Translations under genes and position numbers: made by a program | Source: Lactiplantibacillus garii | Lineage (GTDB): Bacteria; Bacillota; Bacilli; Lactobacillales; Lactobacillaceae | Assembly (NCBI RefSeq): GCF_003885105.1 | Contig: NZ_QWZQ01000021.1 | Span: forward strand, 1-51,614 | DNA length: 51,614 nucleotides | Direction of reading: 5' to 3' | Part shown: positions 40,481 through 48,735 of the stretch, piece after piece | How positions within the stretch are numbered: position 1 is the stretch's first letter | How the letters are laid out: the number at the start of each line of letters is the position of its first letter | The notes under the pieces: generated by a model | Database searches by the model: none | Told to the model about the DNA's origin: nothing | The model's input: the letters and a program-made list of their open reading frames with translations, nothing else

Positions 40481-40675
40481 TTAGTCCACAAGTATCATTA
40501 CACTGGCCGGGCTAGGTGTCATAAGGAACCAAACCATGCCAATGACAATCATTGCCAATCCAATTCCCGCAATAATCATCAGTTGCGGTTGACGCCTTCG
40601 AATACCGATGCCCCCGATAGCAATCAGTGCCACGATCAATACAAGTAGTACGCCCGTTATCCCGATATTTTCCAC
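40481..40675 (-). CDS. Small two-pass membrane protein
   Basis: A 64-residue, very hydrophobic peptide with two membrane segments (about 5-23 and 31-51) joined by RRRQPQ. The start is a GTG at 40675 with only a weak GGGG upstream. Its hydrophobic layout and its terminator-flanked position support a real gene, but the evidence is thin. Function unknown. Confidence 0.5.
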   Translation of the reverse strand: MENIGITGVLLVLIVALIAIGGIGIRRRQPQLMIIAGIGLAMIVIGMVWFLMTPSPASVMILVD

Positions 40676-40863
40676 CCCGATTTTTTAAACTAACCTTAGT
40701 TTAGCGTTGCTGGTCGGTCCCCCGCAAGTCCGTACCCAACAATTTACCATTAATTATAGTTAGCCACCGGTTACTTAAATTATTTAGGCCGATTTAATTA
40801 GAGCTTTCTTCAATACCGATAAGCGCTATACTTATTACGTTATTTATATTTGGAGGGGATCAC

Positions 40864-41520
40864 ATGCACAAACTTGTTAAAGAAATCGTTGTCACCACCA
40901 CCCTACTAGGTGCCGGCATCGTGGGGCTAAATCAACAGTCCTTAACTGCTCAGGCGGCCGTTAAAACTCATAAATTAACTAGTTTACCCAAGAAGTTTCG
41001 GGGGACTTGGTACACCAATTACAAGGGAAAAACTAGTAAATTTAAGGTTAGTGCAAAACGCTTTGGACGCTCAAAATACCGCGCTAAACGCGACCCCAAC
41101 AGTTACGTTGCCGTTAGTGAATTAACTTTTACACCGTTTCAAGTAAAAGGTGCCCACGCAAATACTTTATATCTCATGCACGGTGAAGGTTCCGAATTAC
41201 TGCGCCAGACCACGATCAAGCACCAAAAAGCTTTGATTTCATATAATCAAGAAGAACATTATTCAGAATTCACTATCTTCACCAAATCAAAAAAGAGTTC
41301 GGTTCAAAAATTTTGGTCAGACTCTAATCCATATGGAAACATTCCATATACCGTTAAATACGCTAAAAAGCAACGTTCTTCTTACAATAAAATCAATAAA
41401 TCCATTAAAAAATATTTTGGAAAAGCAGTGACCAAACACGTCGTTCGGGGCGGAAAACAAGTCCATCACGTAAAAATCACTTATTACAGTCCCGTTAAAC
41501 GTATTTGGAATTCCAAATAG
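40864..41520 (+). CDS. Secreted basic protein of unknown function
   Basis: A 218-residue exported protein. A Sec signal peptide (VKEIVVTTTLLGAGIVGLNQQSLTAQA-AV) is cut near residue 32. The mature part is strongly basic and aromatic (FRGTWYTNYKGKTSKFKVSAKRFGRSKYRAK ...), with no Cys and no LPxTG or membrane anchor, so it is probably held to the wall by charge. FRGTWY at the N-terminus recalls lactobacillar extracellular proteins of unknown role. GGAGGGG lies 6 nt before the ATG; -10 TATACT at 40827-40832. Confidence 0.7.
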   Translation: MHKLVKEIVVTTTLLGAGIVGLNQQSLTAQAAVKTHKLTSLPKKFRGTWYTNYKGKTSKFKVSAKRFGRSKYRAKRDPNSYVAVSELTFTPFQVKGAHANTLYLMHGEGSELLRQTTIKHQKALISYNQEEHYSEFTIFTKSKKSSVQKFWSDSNPYGNIPYTVKYAKKQRSSYNKINKSIKKYFGKAVTKHVVRGGKQVHHVKITYYSPVKRIWNSK

Positions 41521-41523
41521 CCT

Positions 41524-41566
41524 AAAAATCGTCCGGCACCCACTTAACTGGTTGCCGGACGATTTT
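41524..41566. terminator. Bidirectional terminator between 40864-41520 and nagB
   Basis: AAAATCGTCCGGC and GCCGGACGATTTT form a 13-bp stem with a CACCC...GGTT inner part. Confidence 0.85.
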
Positions 41567-41597
41567 CGGTTTAAAGCTTAAATTTTAGAATTTTAGT

Positions 41598-42311
41598 CTA
41601 GTATTTTTTGCTTAACTTGCTTGCAGCCGCTTCGTCAATAATAACGGTAACGTCTGGGTGGTTTTGCAAAATACTTGCTGGTAAGTCAACGGTGTCAGGA
41701 CCTTCGATCATACCCTTAACAGCGTCAGCCTTGTTTTCGCCAAAGGCTTCGAGCAATAAGTGCTTGCTCTTCATGATGGAAGCTAAGCCCATTGAGAAGG
41801 CTTGCTTAGGAACATCATTTTCGCTGGCGAAGAAGCGTGAGTTGGCTTCGATAGTTGATTCCGTTAAGTTAACCACGTGAGTTGTCACGTCGCGGGAAGT
41901 CCCTGGTTCGTTAAAACCAATGTGACCATTCCGGCCAAGGCCTAAAATTTGTAAGTCAATTGGGTGTTCGTCGATAATCTTGTCATAACGTTTAACTTCG
42001 GCTTCTGGATCAGCAGCTAAACCGTTTGGTAAGAATGATTCTTTAAATGGTTTTTTATCAAATAAGTTTGATTGCATAAAGTACTTGTAACTTTGTTCGT
42101 TGCTTGGCTTAATACCAACGTATTCATCTAAGTTAATGGATGTGCAGTTACTGAAATCTAAATCACTGTTGACGATTTCTTTGTAAGTTGTAACGGGTGT
42201 CGAACCAGTTGCCAACCCAAATACTTTAGCCCCATTGTCCAAGGCATCCTTAAATACTTTGTATCCTTCTTTGCCGCCGGCAGCTTGATCCTTTACTACG
42301 ATAACTTTCAT
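41598..42311 (-). CDS. nagB: Glucosamine-6-phosphate deaminase
   Basis: Converts glucosamine 6-phosphate to fructose 6-phosphate and ammonia, the entry of amino sugars into glycolysis. The 237-residue protein shows [38 protein letters not shown] with the catalytic His/Asp/Glu set, ITEST-like [15 protein letters not shown] and [35 protein letters not shown]. Short firmicute form without the allosteric C-terminal extension. The ATG at 42311 has AGAGGGAG upstream. Two NagR-type boxes overlap its promoter. NagA is not adjacent. Confidence 0.94.
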   Translation of the reverse strand: MKVIVVKDQAAGGKEGYKVFKDALDNGAKVFGLATGSTPVTTYKEIVNSDLDFSNCTSINLDEYVGIKPSNEQSYKYFMQSNLFDKKPFKESFLPNGLAADPEAEVKRYDKIIDEHPIDLQILGLGRNGHIGFNEPGTSRDVTTHVVNLTESTIEANSRFFASENDVPKQAFSMGLASIMKSKHLLLEAFGENKADAVKGMIEGPDTVDLPASILQNHPDVTVIIDEAAASKLSKKY

Positions 42312-42332
42312 AATTAACTGACTCCCTCTTTG

Positions 42333-42375
42333 TTTGGTATAGTCCAATTGTATATTGGTCTAGACTAAAATTCAA
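42333..42375 (-). promoter_or_regulatory. nagB promoter with two NagR-type operators
   Basis: Minus strand: -35 TTGAAT (42370-42375), 17-bp spacer, -10 TACAAT (42347-42352). One box, TATTGGTCTAGACTAAA (42353-42369), fills the spacer exactly; the second, TTTGGTATAGTCCAATT (42333-42349), overlaps the -10 and start. The TTGG cores are 21 bp apart, so both face the same side of the helix. They resemble the GntR-type NagR/YvoA box ATTGGTCTAGACCAAT. Confidence 0.75.
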
Positions 42376-42457
42376 GGGGTTTGCCTCAAATAATTGATTT
42401 TTATTTGGGACCGTTCTCATTTGCGTCTCATTCAGCTTTGACTTAATAACAAATAAA

Positions 42458-42486
42458 TTGTATTTTCCTATTATTTTGCCTATACT
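42458..42486 (+). promoter_or_regulatory. Promoter of the candidate small RNA
   Basis: -35 TTGTAT (42458-42463), 17-bp spacer, -10 TATACT (42481-42486). No gene lies downstream on the plus strand for more than 1 kb. Confidence 0.55.
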
Positions 42487-42491
42487 TAACT

Positions 42492-42563
42492 TGTTCGTAA
42501 CTCCGTAGAGCGTGAGAAACTCTACGACTAGCCAAGGCCTGGAAAGCTATTGGCTATTTTTTT
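42492..42563 (+). ncRNA. Candidate 72-nt small RNA with two hairpins
   Basis: Hairpin 1: CGTAGAG / CTCTACG (42504-42510 with 42520-42526), loop CGTGAGAAA. Hairpin 2: TAGCCAA / TTGGCTA (42529-42535 with 42550-42556), loop GGCCTGGAAAGCTA, followed by seven T, so it is also the terminator. With the promoter at 42458-42486 this defines a complete short transcription unit between nagB and the L,D-transpeptidase gene, both on the other strand. No ORF of note. I do not recognise the RNA family. Confidence 0.55.
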
Positions 42564-42635
42564 ACGCTCATTTCCGGTCATACCGTCTTCTCGTTGCAAT
42601 TTAATCAAAAAATAAGCCCCATTGAAAATTTATTT

Positions 42636-43592
42636 TTAGTAACGCGTCAACTGGGCCGCCGTGGGAACGTTCACGACGTACGCTTTTTTACCAAGTTGCC
42701 CCACTAATTTTTTCATCGCGCTTAGGCTGATGGCAACGCATCCCGCGGTCGGCCACTGATTTTTAACGTGGATGAAGAATCCCGAACCGTTGGCCTTGCC
42801 CCGATTATTCATGACAACGGCAAGTTGATACTGATTATGCGGTGCTGCCTTCGTGTAATCAATCAAATGTTCATTTTTGGCGTTAGCCCAGGACCGATTT
42901 TGCCAAGTGTTGTACTGGGCGTCGTTTAGATCCTCAATCCAGTAAGTCGTCTTTTTAATTTTGCGGTACTTAAGGCCGCCCGTTTTGACTTTTCCGGCCT
43001 TTCCAAACGCAAAACTCAGGGGATAAGCCCCGATAGGAGTCGTACTACTGCCCTCTTGGGAGCGTCCAATACCGTTCGTCCCGATGCGGCTAGCCGCACT
43101 CATTTTTTTGTGCCAAACGTGTTGCTTATTTTGAGTCCATAATTGGAGCGTTGCCGTCGTCCGTCCCTTTTGAACCACCGTCACGATTTGGTTGGCCCGC
43201 TTGGCAACTTTCATATTCGTTACCCGGTTTTCAGTTGCGCTGACCGGTTTCAAATAACCTCGCCACAACCAGCCCGTCGCGTTATTACGGCTATTGCGCA
43301 CCCAGTAATAGACCGTTGGCTTACCTTTTTTCATCACGGTCATTTTTTTAGTCGCCGTCCACCGCGTCTTCGGATAATTAACCAACTTATGATTAGCCTT
43401 AAATTGCCAGTGCTTTAAACTACCGTTATTGCGGTACGTTTTGGCCGTTCGACTATTGGAATAGTAAGTTTTTGCCGTTATCTTTTTAGTTTGAGTCCGC
43501 TGATAAGTTGGACTAGCCTGGGCAACGGACCAACTTCCTCCGAGTAAGCCAACTCCCGCTACTAAACTGACCATAAATTTTTCCCACTTCAT
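42636..43592 (-). CDS. L,D-transpeptidase, YkuD family
   Basis: Exported cell-wall enzyme that joins or edits peptidoglycan stems. The 318-residue protein has a signal peptide (MVSLVAGVGLLGGSWSVAQA-SP, about 8-26), a middle region of about 85 residues with SH3-like repeats (TYYSNSRTAKTYRNNGSLKHW, TVYYWVRNSRNNATGWLWRGYL), then the catalytic domain: RIGTNGIGRSQEGSSTTPIGAYPLSFAFG and the active-site Cys in GFFIHVKNQWPTAGCVAISLSAM. GGAAT precedes the ATG at 43592. No recognised terminator follows; the candidate RNA lies antisense beyond its end. Confidence 0.85.
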   Translation of the reverse strand: MKWEKFMVSLVAGVGLLGGSWSVAQASPTYQRTQTKKITAKTYYSNSRTAKTYRNNGSLKHWQFKANHKLVNYPKTRWTATKKMTVMKKGKPTVYYWVRNSRNNATGWLWRGYLKPVSATENRVTNMKVAKRANQIVTVVQKGRTTATLQLWTQNKQHVWHKKMSAASRIGTNGIGRSQEGSSTTPIGAYPLSFAFGKAGKVKTGGLKYRKIKKTTYWIEDLNDAQYNTWQNRSWANAKNEHLIDYTKAAPHNQYQLAVVMNNRGKANGSGFFIHVKNQWPTAGCVAISLSAMKKLVGQLGKKAYVVNVPTAAQLTRY

Positions 43593-43749
43593 GACGTTTC
43601 AATTCCCCCGTTCCGTTATTTAAGCAATAACGTTATTTATAAATAATATTACTTGATTAACTAAGTAATCGCGACCAAATCATCATTGAATTTATCCCCC
43701 AGTGCGGTAAACTATTCCCAGAAAATCAAGACAGCCGAGGTTTGATACT

Positions 43750-44220
43750 ATGGAACCAACTTTTAATAAAATGACCCCCGCGGGTTACCACGCCATTGAG
43801 CAAGAAATCGAAGACTTGAAACAACAACGTCCCCACCGCATTAAGGTCTTAGCGGCCGCAGCGGCCTTAGGCGACCGTTCAGAAAACGCCGAGTACACGA
43901 ATGCCAAGCGGGACCTTGGACGCTTAGAGAGCCGCCTACGCTTTCTCAATAAACAACTCCAATACGCTCAAATAGTTGAACCGGCCGACAACGATAAGCT
44001 TGATATTGGTAAGTTTGTGACCGTTGAATTCATGGACGACCACGATCAACTGACCTATCAGCTCGTCGGTAAGCAGGAAGCTAACTTAGAGGAAAATAAA
44101 ATTTCCTTCACCTCCCCCATCGGTAAGGCACTCGCCAACCACGGCGTTAACGACGTCGTGACCGTCAGCGCGCCCAACGGTGACTACCAAGTTAAGATCA
44201 TCGCCGTTAAACGAAACTAA
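43750..44220 (+). CDS. GreA/GreB-family transcription elongation factor
   Basis: Rescues stalled RNA polymerase by helping transcript cleavage. The 156-residue protein has the N-terminal coiled coil (about 8-75), with the acidic tip LGDRSENAEYTNAKRDLGRLESRL holding the catalytic Asp/Glu pair, and the C-terminal FKBP-like domain (VTVEFMDD ... SFTSPIGKALANHGVNDVVTVSAPNGDYQVKII). The N-terminus MEPTFNKMTPAGYHAIEQEI departs from housekeeping GreA, so this may be a paralogue. GAGG lies 8 nt before the ATG. Confidence 0.88.
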   Translation: MEPTFNKMTPAGYHAIEQEIEDLKQQRPHRIKVLAAAAALGDRSENAEYTNAKRDLGRLESRLRFLNKQLQYAQIVEPADNDKLDIGKFVTVEFMDDHDQLTYQLVGKQEANLEENKISFTSPIGKALANHGVNDVVTVSAPNGDYQVKIIAVKRN

Positions 44221-44270
44221 AAAAGTGCGTCAATCACCCTCAACTTATCGTGAGTGATCGACGCACTTTG
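44220..44270. terminator. Terminator after the GreA-family gene
   Basis: AAAAGTGCGTCAATCAC / GTGATCGACGCACTTT stem (44222-44270) around an 11-nt loop, symmetrical for both convergent genes. Confidence 0.85.
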
Positions 44271-44298
44271 ACGTTTATTCTATACTATTTTAATTCCA

Positions 44299-45129
44299 TT
44301 AAAATTCTTGATAAACCGCGGGGTCCTGGTTCTTTAGCCGGCCATCCGCGGAACTCATCCCATTAATGGTAGCCATGTCGTCCGCATTAATTTCAAAATC
44401 AAAAATATCTTGATTACCAAGTTGGCGCTTAGGCGTGGAAGACTTAGGAATCGGTAAGGTGCCGAGCTGAACTTCCCACCGTAAGATCAATTGACCAACG
44501 TTTTTTTGATAACGCGCCGCGATGGCTTTAAGGGTAGGATTCTGTAACATTTCACTGGCCCGGCCAAGCGGACTCCAATCCTGCGTTAGGATTCCGTGAG
44601 CCTGATCGTATTCCCGCTGAGTCTGCTGGTTAAAGTACGGGTGAAGTTCCACCTGATTAATAACGGGCAGGACCCCGGTTTCCTTTTCCAAGCGGTCCAA
44701 GTGTTCCGGCAGAAAGTTGGAAACGCCAATCGAACGTACGAGACCTAACTTTTGGGCGTCAATTAACGCTTGCCAAGCTTCAACGTAGTGGTCCTCCTTG
44801 GGGTTGGGCCAGTGGATCAAATACAAATCATAGTAATCTAAGCCGGCCCGGTAGAGCGATTCCTGAATGGTCGCAATGGCTTCGTCGTAGGCGTGGTGCC
44901 GACCGGGAAGCTTCGAGGAAACGATCAATTCGGAACGTGGTACGGACGAGCGCCGAATCGCTTCACCAACGGCACCTTCATTTTCATAGTTAAAAGCCGT
45001 ATCCAATAAGCGGTAACCACGGTCAATCGCTGAATCAATAACTTGAACACCGTGGGCCCCATTCAACTTGTAAGTCCCGAACCCCACCTTAGGAACGGTT
45101 AGCCCGTCCCGTAACGTATAACTTTCCAA
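44299..45129 (-). CDS. Aldo-keto reductase
   Basis: NADPH-dependent carbonyl reductase of the AKR superfamily (2,5-diketogluconate reductase/YvgN-like group). The 276-residue barrel shows VGFGTYKLNG, DTAFNYENEGAVGEAIRRS with the catalytic Asp and Tyr, the Lys in IVSSKLPG, the His in YLIHWPNP, IGVSNFLPEHL, INQVELHPYFNQ and the cofactor motif IPKSSTPKRQL. The start is likely the TTG at 45129, 8 nt after AAGGAG; the GTG at 45138 overlaps that site. 36 bp downstream of the glutathione peroxidase gene on the same strand, so possibly one stress-related operon. Confidence 0.9.
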   Translation of the reverse strand: MESYTLRDGLTVPKVGFGTYKLNGAHGVQVIDSAIDRGYRLLDTAFNYENEGAVGEAIRRSSVPRSELIVSSKLPGRHHAYDEAIATIQESLYRAGLDYYDLYLIHWPNPKEDHYVEAWQALIDAQKLGLVRSIGVSNFLPEHLDRLEKETGVLPVINQVELHPYFNQQTQREYDQAHGILTQDWSPLGRASEMLQNPTLKAIAARYQKNVGQLILRWEVQLGTLPIPKSSTPKRQLGNQDIFDFEINADDMATINGMSSADGRLKNQDPAVYQEF

Positions 45130-45165
45130 AAAAATCACTCCTTAAATTATTTTTTAGTCATAAAC

Positions 45166-45642
45166 TTAGCGGTCCGCCAACGCATCCCGGATGGCCGTTT
45201 CAAACGCTACCGGCCGGGTCGTGGGTGCAAACCGGTTCAAGACCCGGCCATCCCGACCAATTAAAAACTTCGTGAAGTTCCACTTAATGCGCCCGTGACC
45301 GGCCGTTTGTTTTAAGTAGCGAAATAGCGGATCGGCCCGTTCACCGTTGACGAATACCCGTTTGGTCATGGGAAACGTCACGCCGTAGTGCCGCTGACAA
45401 TAGTCGTGGGTTGCGGTGTCGTCGGCCTTTTCCTGGTGAAACTGGTTCGACGGCAGACCTAAAACGACTAGTCCTTCGCCCCGATACTTTTGATACAATT
45501 CCTCTAAACCCTTGAACTGGGGAGCCAGGCCGCAATTACTGGCCGTATTCACAATCAGTAACACTTGCCCCCGGTACTGGGAAAGTGCGAGGGTGTCACC
45601 ATTCATTTCAGTTTCCGTAAAATCATAAATTGACGTCGCCAC
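45166..45642 (-). CDS. Glutathione peroxidase family, thioredoxin-dependent type
   Basis: Reduces peroxides, in bacteria usually with thioredoxin as donor. The 158-residue protein has the peroxidatic Cys in VNTASNCGLAPQF (about 36), the Gln in LGLPSNQFHQEK and the Trp/Asn in IKWNFTKFLIGRDG, so the full catalytic set is present with Cys in place of Sec. The GTG at 45642 follows AAGGAGG by 8 nt. Upstream of the aldo-keto reductase on the same strand. Confidence 0.9.
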   Translation of the reverse strand: MATSIYDFTETEMNGDTLALSQYRGQVLLIVNTASNCGLAPQFKGLEELYQKYRGEGLVVLGLPSNQFHQEKADDTATHDYCQRHYGVTFPMTKRVFVNGERADPLFRYLKQTAGHGRIKWNFTKFLIGRDGRVLNRFAPTTRPVAFETAIRDALADR

Positions 45643-45794
45643 GAGCAACCCCTCCTTAATCACATTAAATTTTTGGACTAACTAACCTTAGTAAACCACA
45701 AATTGATGATTTTCTAGTGAACTTTGCTTTCAAACTGATAAATTTTGTTTGCGCTTCCGAAATAAAACCGTTACACTGAGTTTATCATCCACAA

Positions 45795-45874
45795 TAGCAA
45801 CTGGGGTGCCAACTACGGCTGAGATAATACCCATTGAACCTGAATCTGGACAATGCCAGCGCAGGAAGCAATGC
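45795..45874 (+). promoter_or_regulatory. TPP riboswitch (THI element)
   Basis: The conserved segments appear in order: ACTGGGGTGCC (45800-45810 area), GGCTGAGATAATACCC (45817-45832), TGAACCTGAATCTGGA (45835-45850), AATGCCAGCGCAGGAAGC (45852-45869). These are the P2/P3 and P4/P5 core of the thiamine pyrophosphate riboswitch. It controls the ykoE-ykoD-ykoC operon through the terminator at 45907-45942. Confidence 0.95.
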
Positions 45875-45906
45875 TTTATTTGGGGAACCATCAATCACGA
45901 CTTAGC

Positions 45907-45942
45907 CGCCTACCACCGCTCCACACGTGGTAGGCGTTTTTT
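45907..45942 (+). terminator. Riboswitch-controlled terminator
   Basis: CGCCTACCAC (45907-45916) and GTGGTAGGCG (45927-45936) make a 10-bp stem followed by six T, 33 nt after the aptamer. With TPP bound the terminator should form and shut the operon. Confidence 0.9.
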
Positions 45943-45991
45943 GTCGCACGGGGGCTGTGGGTGAACAATTATTTTATGGGAGGTTTTACTC

Positions 45992-46567
45992 GTGAAGTGG
46001 GTAAAAGACTGGTATTTAAGCGACATTATTTTATTAGCATTAATTGGCGTTTTCTTTGGCATCATTTTTCTAGGAACCAACTACGTTTATGACGTTCTTA
46101 CCGCCGTATTTGCGCCCCTAGGACTCAGCCAAATTCCTAACGAACTGCTTCTGGGCCTCTGGTGCATGCCCGGAATGCTCGCCGGATACATGCTGCGAAT
46201 CAAAGGTGCATCGGTTTTAGGTGAATTTCTCGCGTCGGTCGTCGAAATGTTGTTTGGCGGCCAGTGGGGCGCGTCGACCATGATTTCGGGAATCTTACAA
46301 GGAATTGGTTCTGAACTAGGATTTACACTGACCCGCTACAAGCATTATGACTGGTTAGGTTTAGCTGCCACGGCCGCAACCACCACGATCGTCACCTTCG
46401 GCTGGGACCTCGCCCGGAGCGGTTACGGTAAGTTACAGCTGTGGTTGTTGCTCCTGTTCTTCGTGGTGCGGTTCTGCTCGATGTTCGTCTTTGGCGGCTT
46501 GTTGACCCGGGCCATTACCGACTTATTAGACCGTAGTCACGTGCTCAAAACGACCCACACTAACTAA
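45992..46567 (+). CDS. ykoE: YkoE, S component of the thiamine/HMP ECF-type transporter
   Basis: Membrane substrate-binding subunit for thiamine or its HMP moiety. The 191-residue protein has six hydrophobic segments and the YkoE pattern: DIILLALIGVFFGIIFLGTNYVYD, LGLWCMPGMLAGYMLRIKGASVLGEFLASVVEMLFGGQWG and ELGFTLTRYKHYDWL. The start is a GTG at 45992, 8 nt after GGGAGG. First gene of the riboswitch-controlled operon, 21 bp before ykoD. Confidence 0.92.
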   Translation: MKWVKDWYLSDIILLALIGVFFGIIFLGTNYVYDVLTAVFAPLGLSQIPNELLLGLWCMPGMLAGYMLRIKGASVLGEFLASVVEMLFGGQWGASTMISGILQGIGSELGFTLTRYKHYDWLGLAATAATTTIVTFGWDLARSGYGKLQLWLLLLFFVVRFCSMFVFGGLLTRAITDLLDRSHVLKTTHTN

Positions 46568-46588
46568 CTTTTTTGGAGGCTTCTACCC

Positions 46589-48010
46589 ATGGCGACGATT
46601 GCGCTTGAACACTTATCCTATACTTACCAAACGGCGCAGACGCCCATTTTTGAGCACGTCACGGCAAAGTTCCCCGCCCATCAATTCACCCTATTGACGG
46701 GGCCTTCGGGGACCGGCAAGTCGACCCTCTTACAACTGATGGCGGGGCTCCTACCCTTGCCGGCCGATCACGGCCACATTTGCTATGACCAAACGCAACT
46801 GCAAAACATTTCTGCCCCGGACCGTTCTAAGCGGGTCGCCATGATGTTTCAGAATCCTAACCAGCAGTTTGCCATGGATACGGTCGAACACGAGCTTATT
46901 TTTGCACTAGAAAACCAACGAACGGACCCCCACATTATTCATCACCGACTAACCAGCGCCCTTGATTTTATTGGAATTCGGGAGTTGCAACACCGGTTGT
47001 TAAACCAACTATCGGGGGGCGAAAAGCAAAAGGTGGCTCTGGCCGTCATCGTCGCCATGGACAGCGACGTTATTTTGTTAGACGAGCCGTTTGCCAGTGT
47101 CGATCCAGACGCCCGGGTCAGTTTACTCCGGCGGCTAGTTGAGTTGCGTGATCAGCGGGGCAAGACCATCATCTTAGCCGACCACGATTACGCCGGCTAC
47201 GACCAAATTGTCGACCACGTTTTACAAATTACACCGACACACCAGGTGGTCGAATTGTCCCGTAGTGACTGGCCCGCCTTCTTTGCGGCCTTTCAACCTC
47301 AAACGTTACCGGCCTGGTTCCTGCCAGTACCGGTCGACCAGCCGCTCTTTGCCCTCCACCAAGTCGGGCTACGGCAGGGCCAACACGAGTTGGTGCGTCC
47401 AACCGATCTACAGCTACACGCGCACCGTAACACCCTGATCACTGGCGCCAACGGAACTGGCAAGTCCACGCTCTTTGAAGCCCTGGTTCGCCTCAACCCG
47501 TACAGTGGCACCATTAATTATGACGGCCATGACATTCAAAAATTGCGCCGTAAACGTTATGCCCGGCACGTCGCCCTCCTGTTTCAGGACGCCGAGGCCC
47601 AATTTTTTAACATTACGGTTGCCGAAGAACTGGCTCAAAGTCAAAAATACGCGTACGGGGACTACTTTACCCCCACCCGCATCCAATCGGCCTTGACCCA
47701 GTTAAACTTAGCCGGACGTGATGAGCAGGTCATTTATACCCTGAGCGAGGGTCAAAAAAAGAAGCTTCAAATTTTGTTAATGCTGATTATGCAGTCACCG
47801 GTCCTACTAATGGACGAACCGCTGAAGGGGCTCGATCTAAGTTCCATTCACGCCCTAGTCAAGTTACTTCAAACGGTGCAGGCGGCGACCCAGCAGACCC
47901 TGATCATCATTAGCCACCAACTAACCGGGCTGACACCGTTGATTGATTACCATTTACGCCTGGCCGACCACCAGTTGCAATACGTTGGGGAGGTACGCCA
48001 TGAATCCTAG
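46589..48010 (+). CDS. ykoD: YkoD, duplicated ATPase of the thiamine/HMP ECF transporter
   Basis: Energises the YkoEDC transporter. The 473-residue protein contains two ABC ATPase domains in tandem. N-domain: Walker A GPSGTGKSTLL (about 37-47), Q-loop NPNQQF, signature LSGGEKQKVAL, Walker B VILLDEPFASVDPD. C-domain: GANGTGKSTLF (about 287-297), DAEAQFF, LSEGQKKKLQI and VLLMDEPLKGLD. The DxxNQQ/DAEAQ loops are typical of EcfA proteins. GGAGG lies 9 nt before the ATG. It overlaps ykoC by 11 nt. Confidence 0.94.
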   Translation: MATIALEHLSYTYQTAQTPIFEHVTAKFPAHQFTLLTGPSGTGKSTLLQLMAGLLPLPADHGHICYDQTQLQNISAPDRSKRVAMMFQNPNQQFAMDTVEHELIFALENQRTDPHIIHHRLTSALDFIGIRELQHRLLNQLSGGEKQKVALAVIVAMDSDVILLDEPFASVDPDARVSLLRRLVELRDQRGKTIILADHDYAGYDQIVDHVLQITPTHQVVELSRSDWPAFFAAFQPQTLPAWFLPVPVDQPLFALHQVGLRQGQHELVRPTDLQLHAHRNTLITGANGTGKSTLFEALVRLNPYSGTINYDGHDIQKLRRKRYARHVALLFQDAEAQFFNITVAEELAQSQKYAYGDYFTPTRIQSALTQLNLAGRDEQVIYTLSEGQKKKLQILLMLIMQSPVLLMDEPLKGLDLSSIHALVKLLQTVQAATQQTLIIISHQLTGLTPLIDYHLRLADHQLQYVGEVRHES

Positions 48011-48659
48011 TTTGAAGCTGTTACTCTTACTAATTGTGGCGTTAGAAATCTCGTTTACCACCATCGTCAGCTTAAACGTCGCCCTAGTGATCCTCGCCGG
48101 CATCTACTTACTGGCTAAGCGGGTCAAACTGCGAACCCTCCTCTGGTTATTGATCGTGCCCCTAATTCCCGCTATCGGTCTCTGGAGCACCCAGTACATT
48201 AACGGGACTGGTCAAAAAGAATTGATGGCCTGGGTCCTGTTTACCCGGATCTACGCCTTCGTTTTTACCGGCGCTACCCTAACGTTAACCACCGACGTAC
48301 TTGAACTGACCGATTCGCTCGAACAAAACTGCCACCTACCCGCCAAATTTGCGTACGGCGTGCTGGCTGCTTACAACTTAGCACCTAAAATTAAGCACGA
48401 AGTCCAAGTGATTCGCGCAGCCGGTTTAATGCGGGGCCAAACGTTATCATTTTGGTCCCCCCAGCTCTATTTCAAGGCCATTTTAATTTCCATTACTTGG
48501 TCTCAAAATTTAGCTCAGGCCATGGCGTCCCACGGGTTTGTTGAGGACGCCCCGCGGACCCACTACCGTAAAGTTCGCGTCCGCCCCGTGGACTGGGGGC
48601 TGCTAATTGGTGGTATCATCCTGTTACAACTCGGCGTATTCGTGATGCCGTGGCACTAA
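48000..48659 (+). CDS. ykoC: YkoC, EcfT-type transmembrane subunit
   Basis: Couples the ATPase pair to the S component. The 219-residue protein has five or so hydrophobic segments near the N-terminus and the EcfT helix motifs with Ala-Arg-Gly type ends: VIRAAGLMRGQTL and AQAMASHGFVEDAPRTHYRKVRV. The ATG at 48000 lies 11 nt before the ykoD stop codon with GGGGAGG 5 nt upstream; a longer frame would start deep within ykoD. Last gene of the operon. Confidence 0.93.
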   Translation: MNPSLKLLLLLIVALEISFTTIVSLNVALVILAGIYLLAKRVKLRTLLWLLIVPLIPAIGLWSTQYINGTGQKELMAWVLFTRIYAFVFTGATLTLTTDVLELTDSLEQNCHLPAKFAYGVLAAYNLAPKIKHEVQVIRAAGLMRGQTLSFWSPQLYFKAILISITWSQNLAQAMASHGFVEDAPRTHYRKVRVRPVDWGLLIGGIILLQLGVFVMPWH

Positions 48660-48682
48660 TTTATTGACGTTAATTACAATTA

Positions 48683-48728
48683 AACGAGCCGTTTTCAGTG
48701 TTTTGACCCCTGAAAACGACCCGTTTTT
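48683..48728 (+). terminator. ykoEDC terminator
   Basis: CGTTTTCAG (48690-48698) / CTGAAAACG (48710-48718) stem extended by AAACG...CGTTTTT. It ends with five T. Confidence 0.7.
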
Positions 48729-48735
48729 AATTTAA

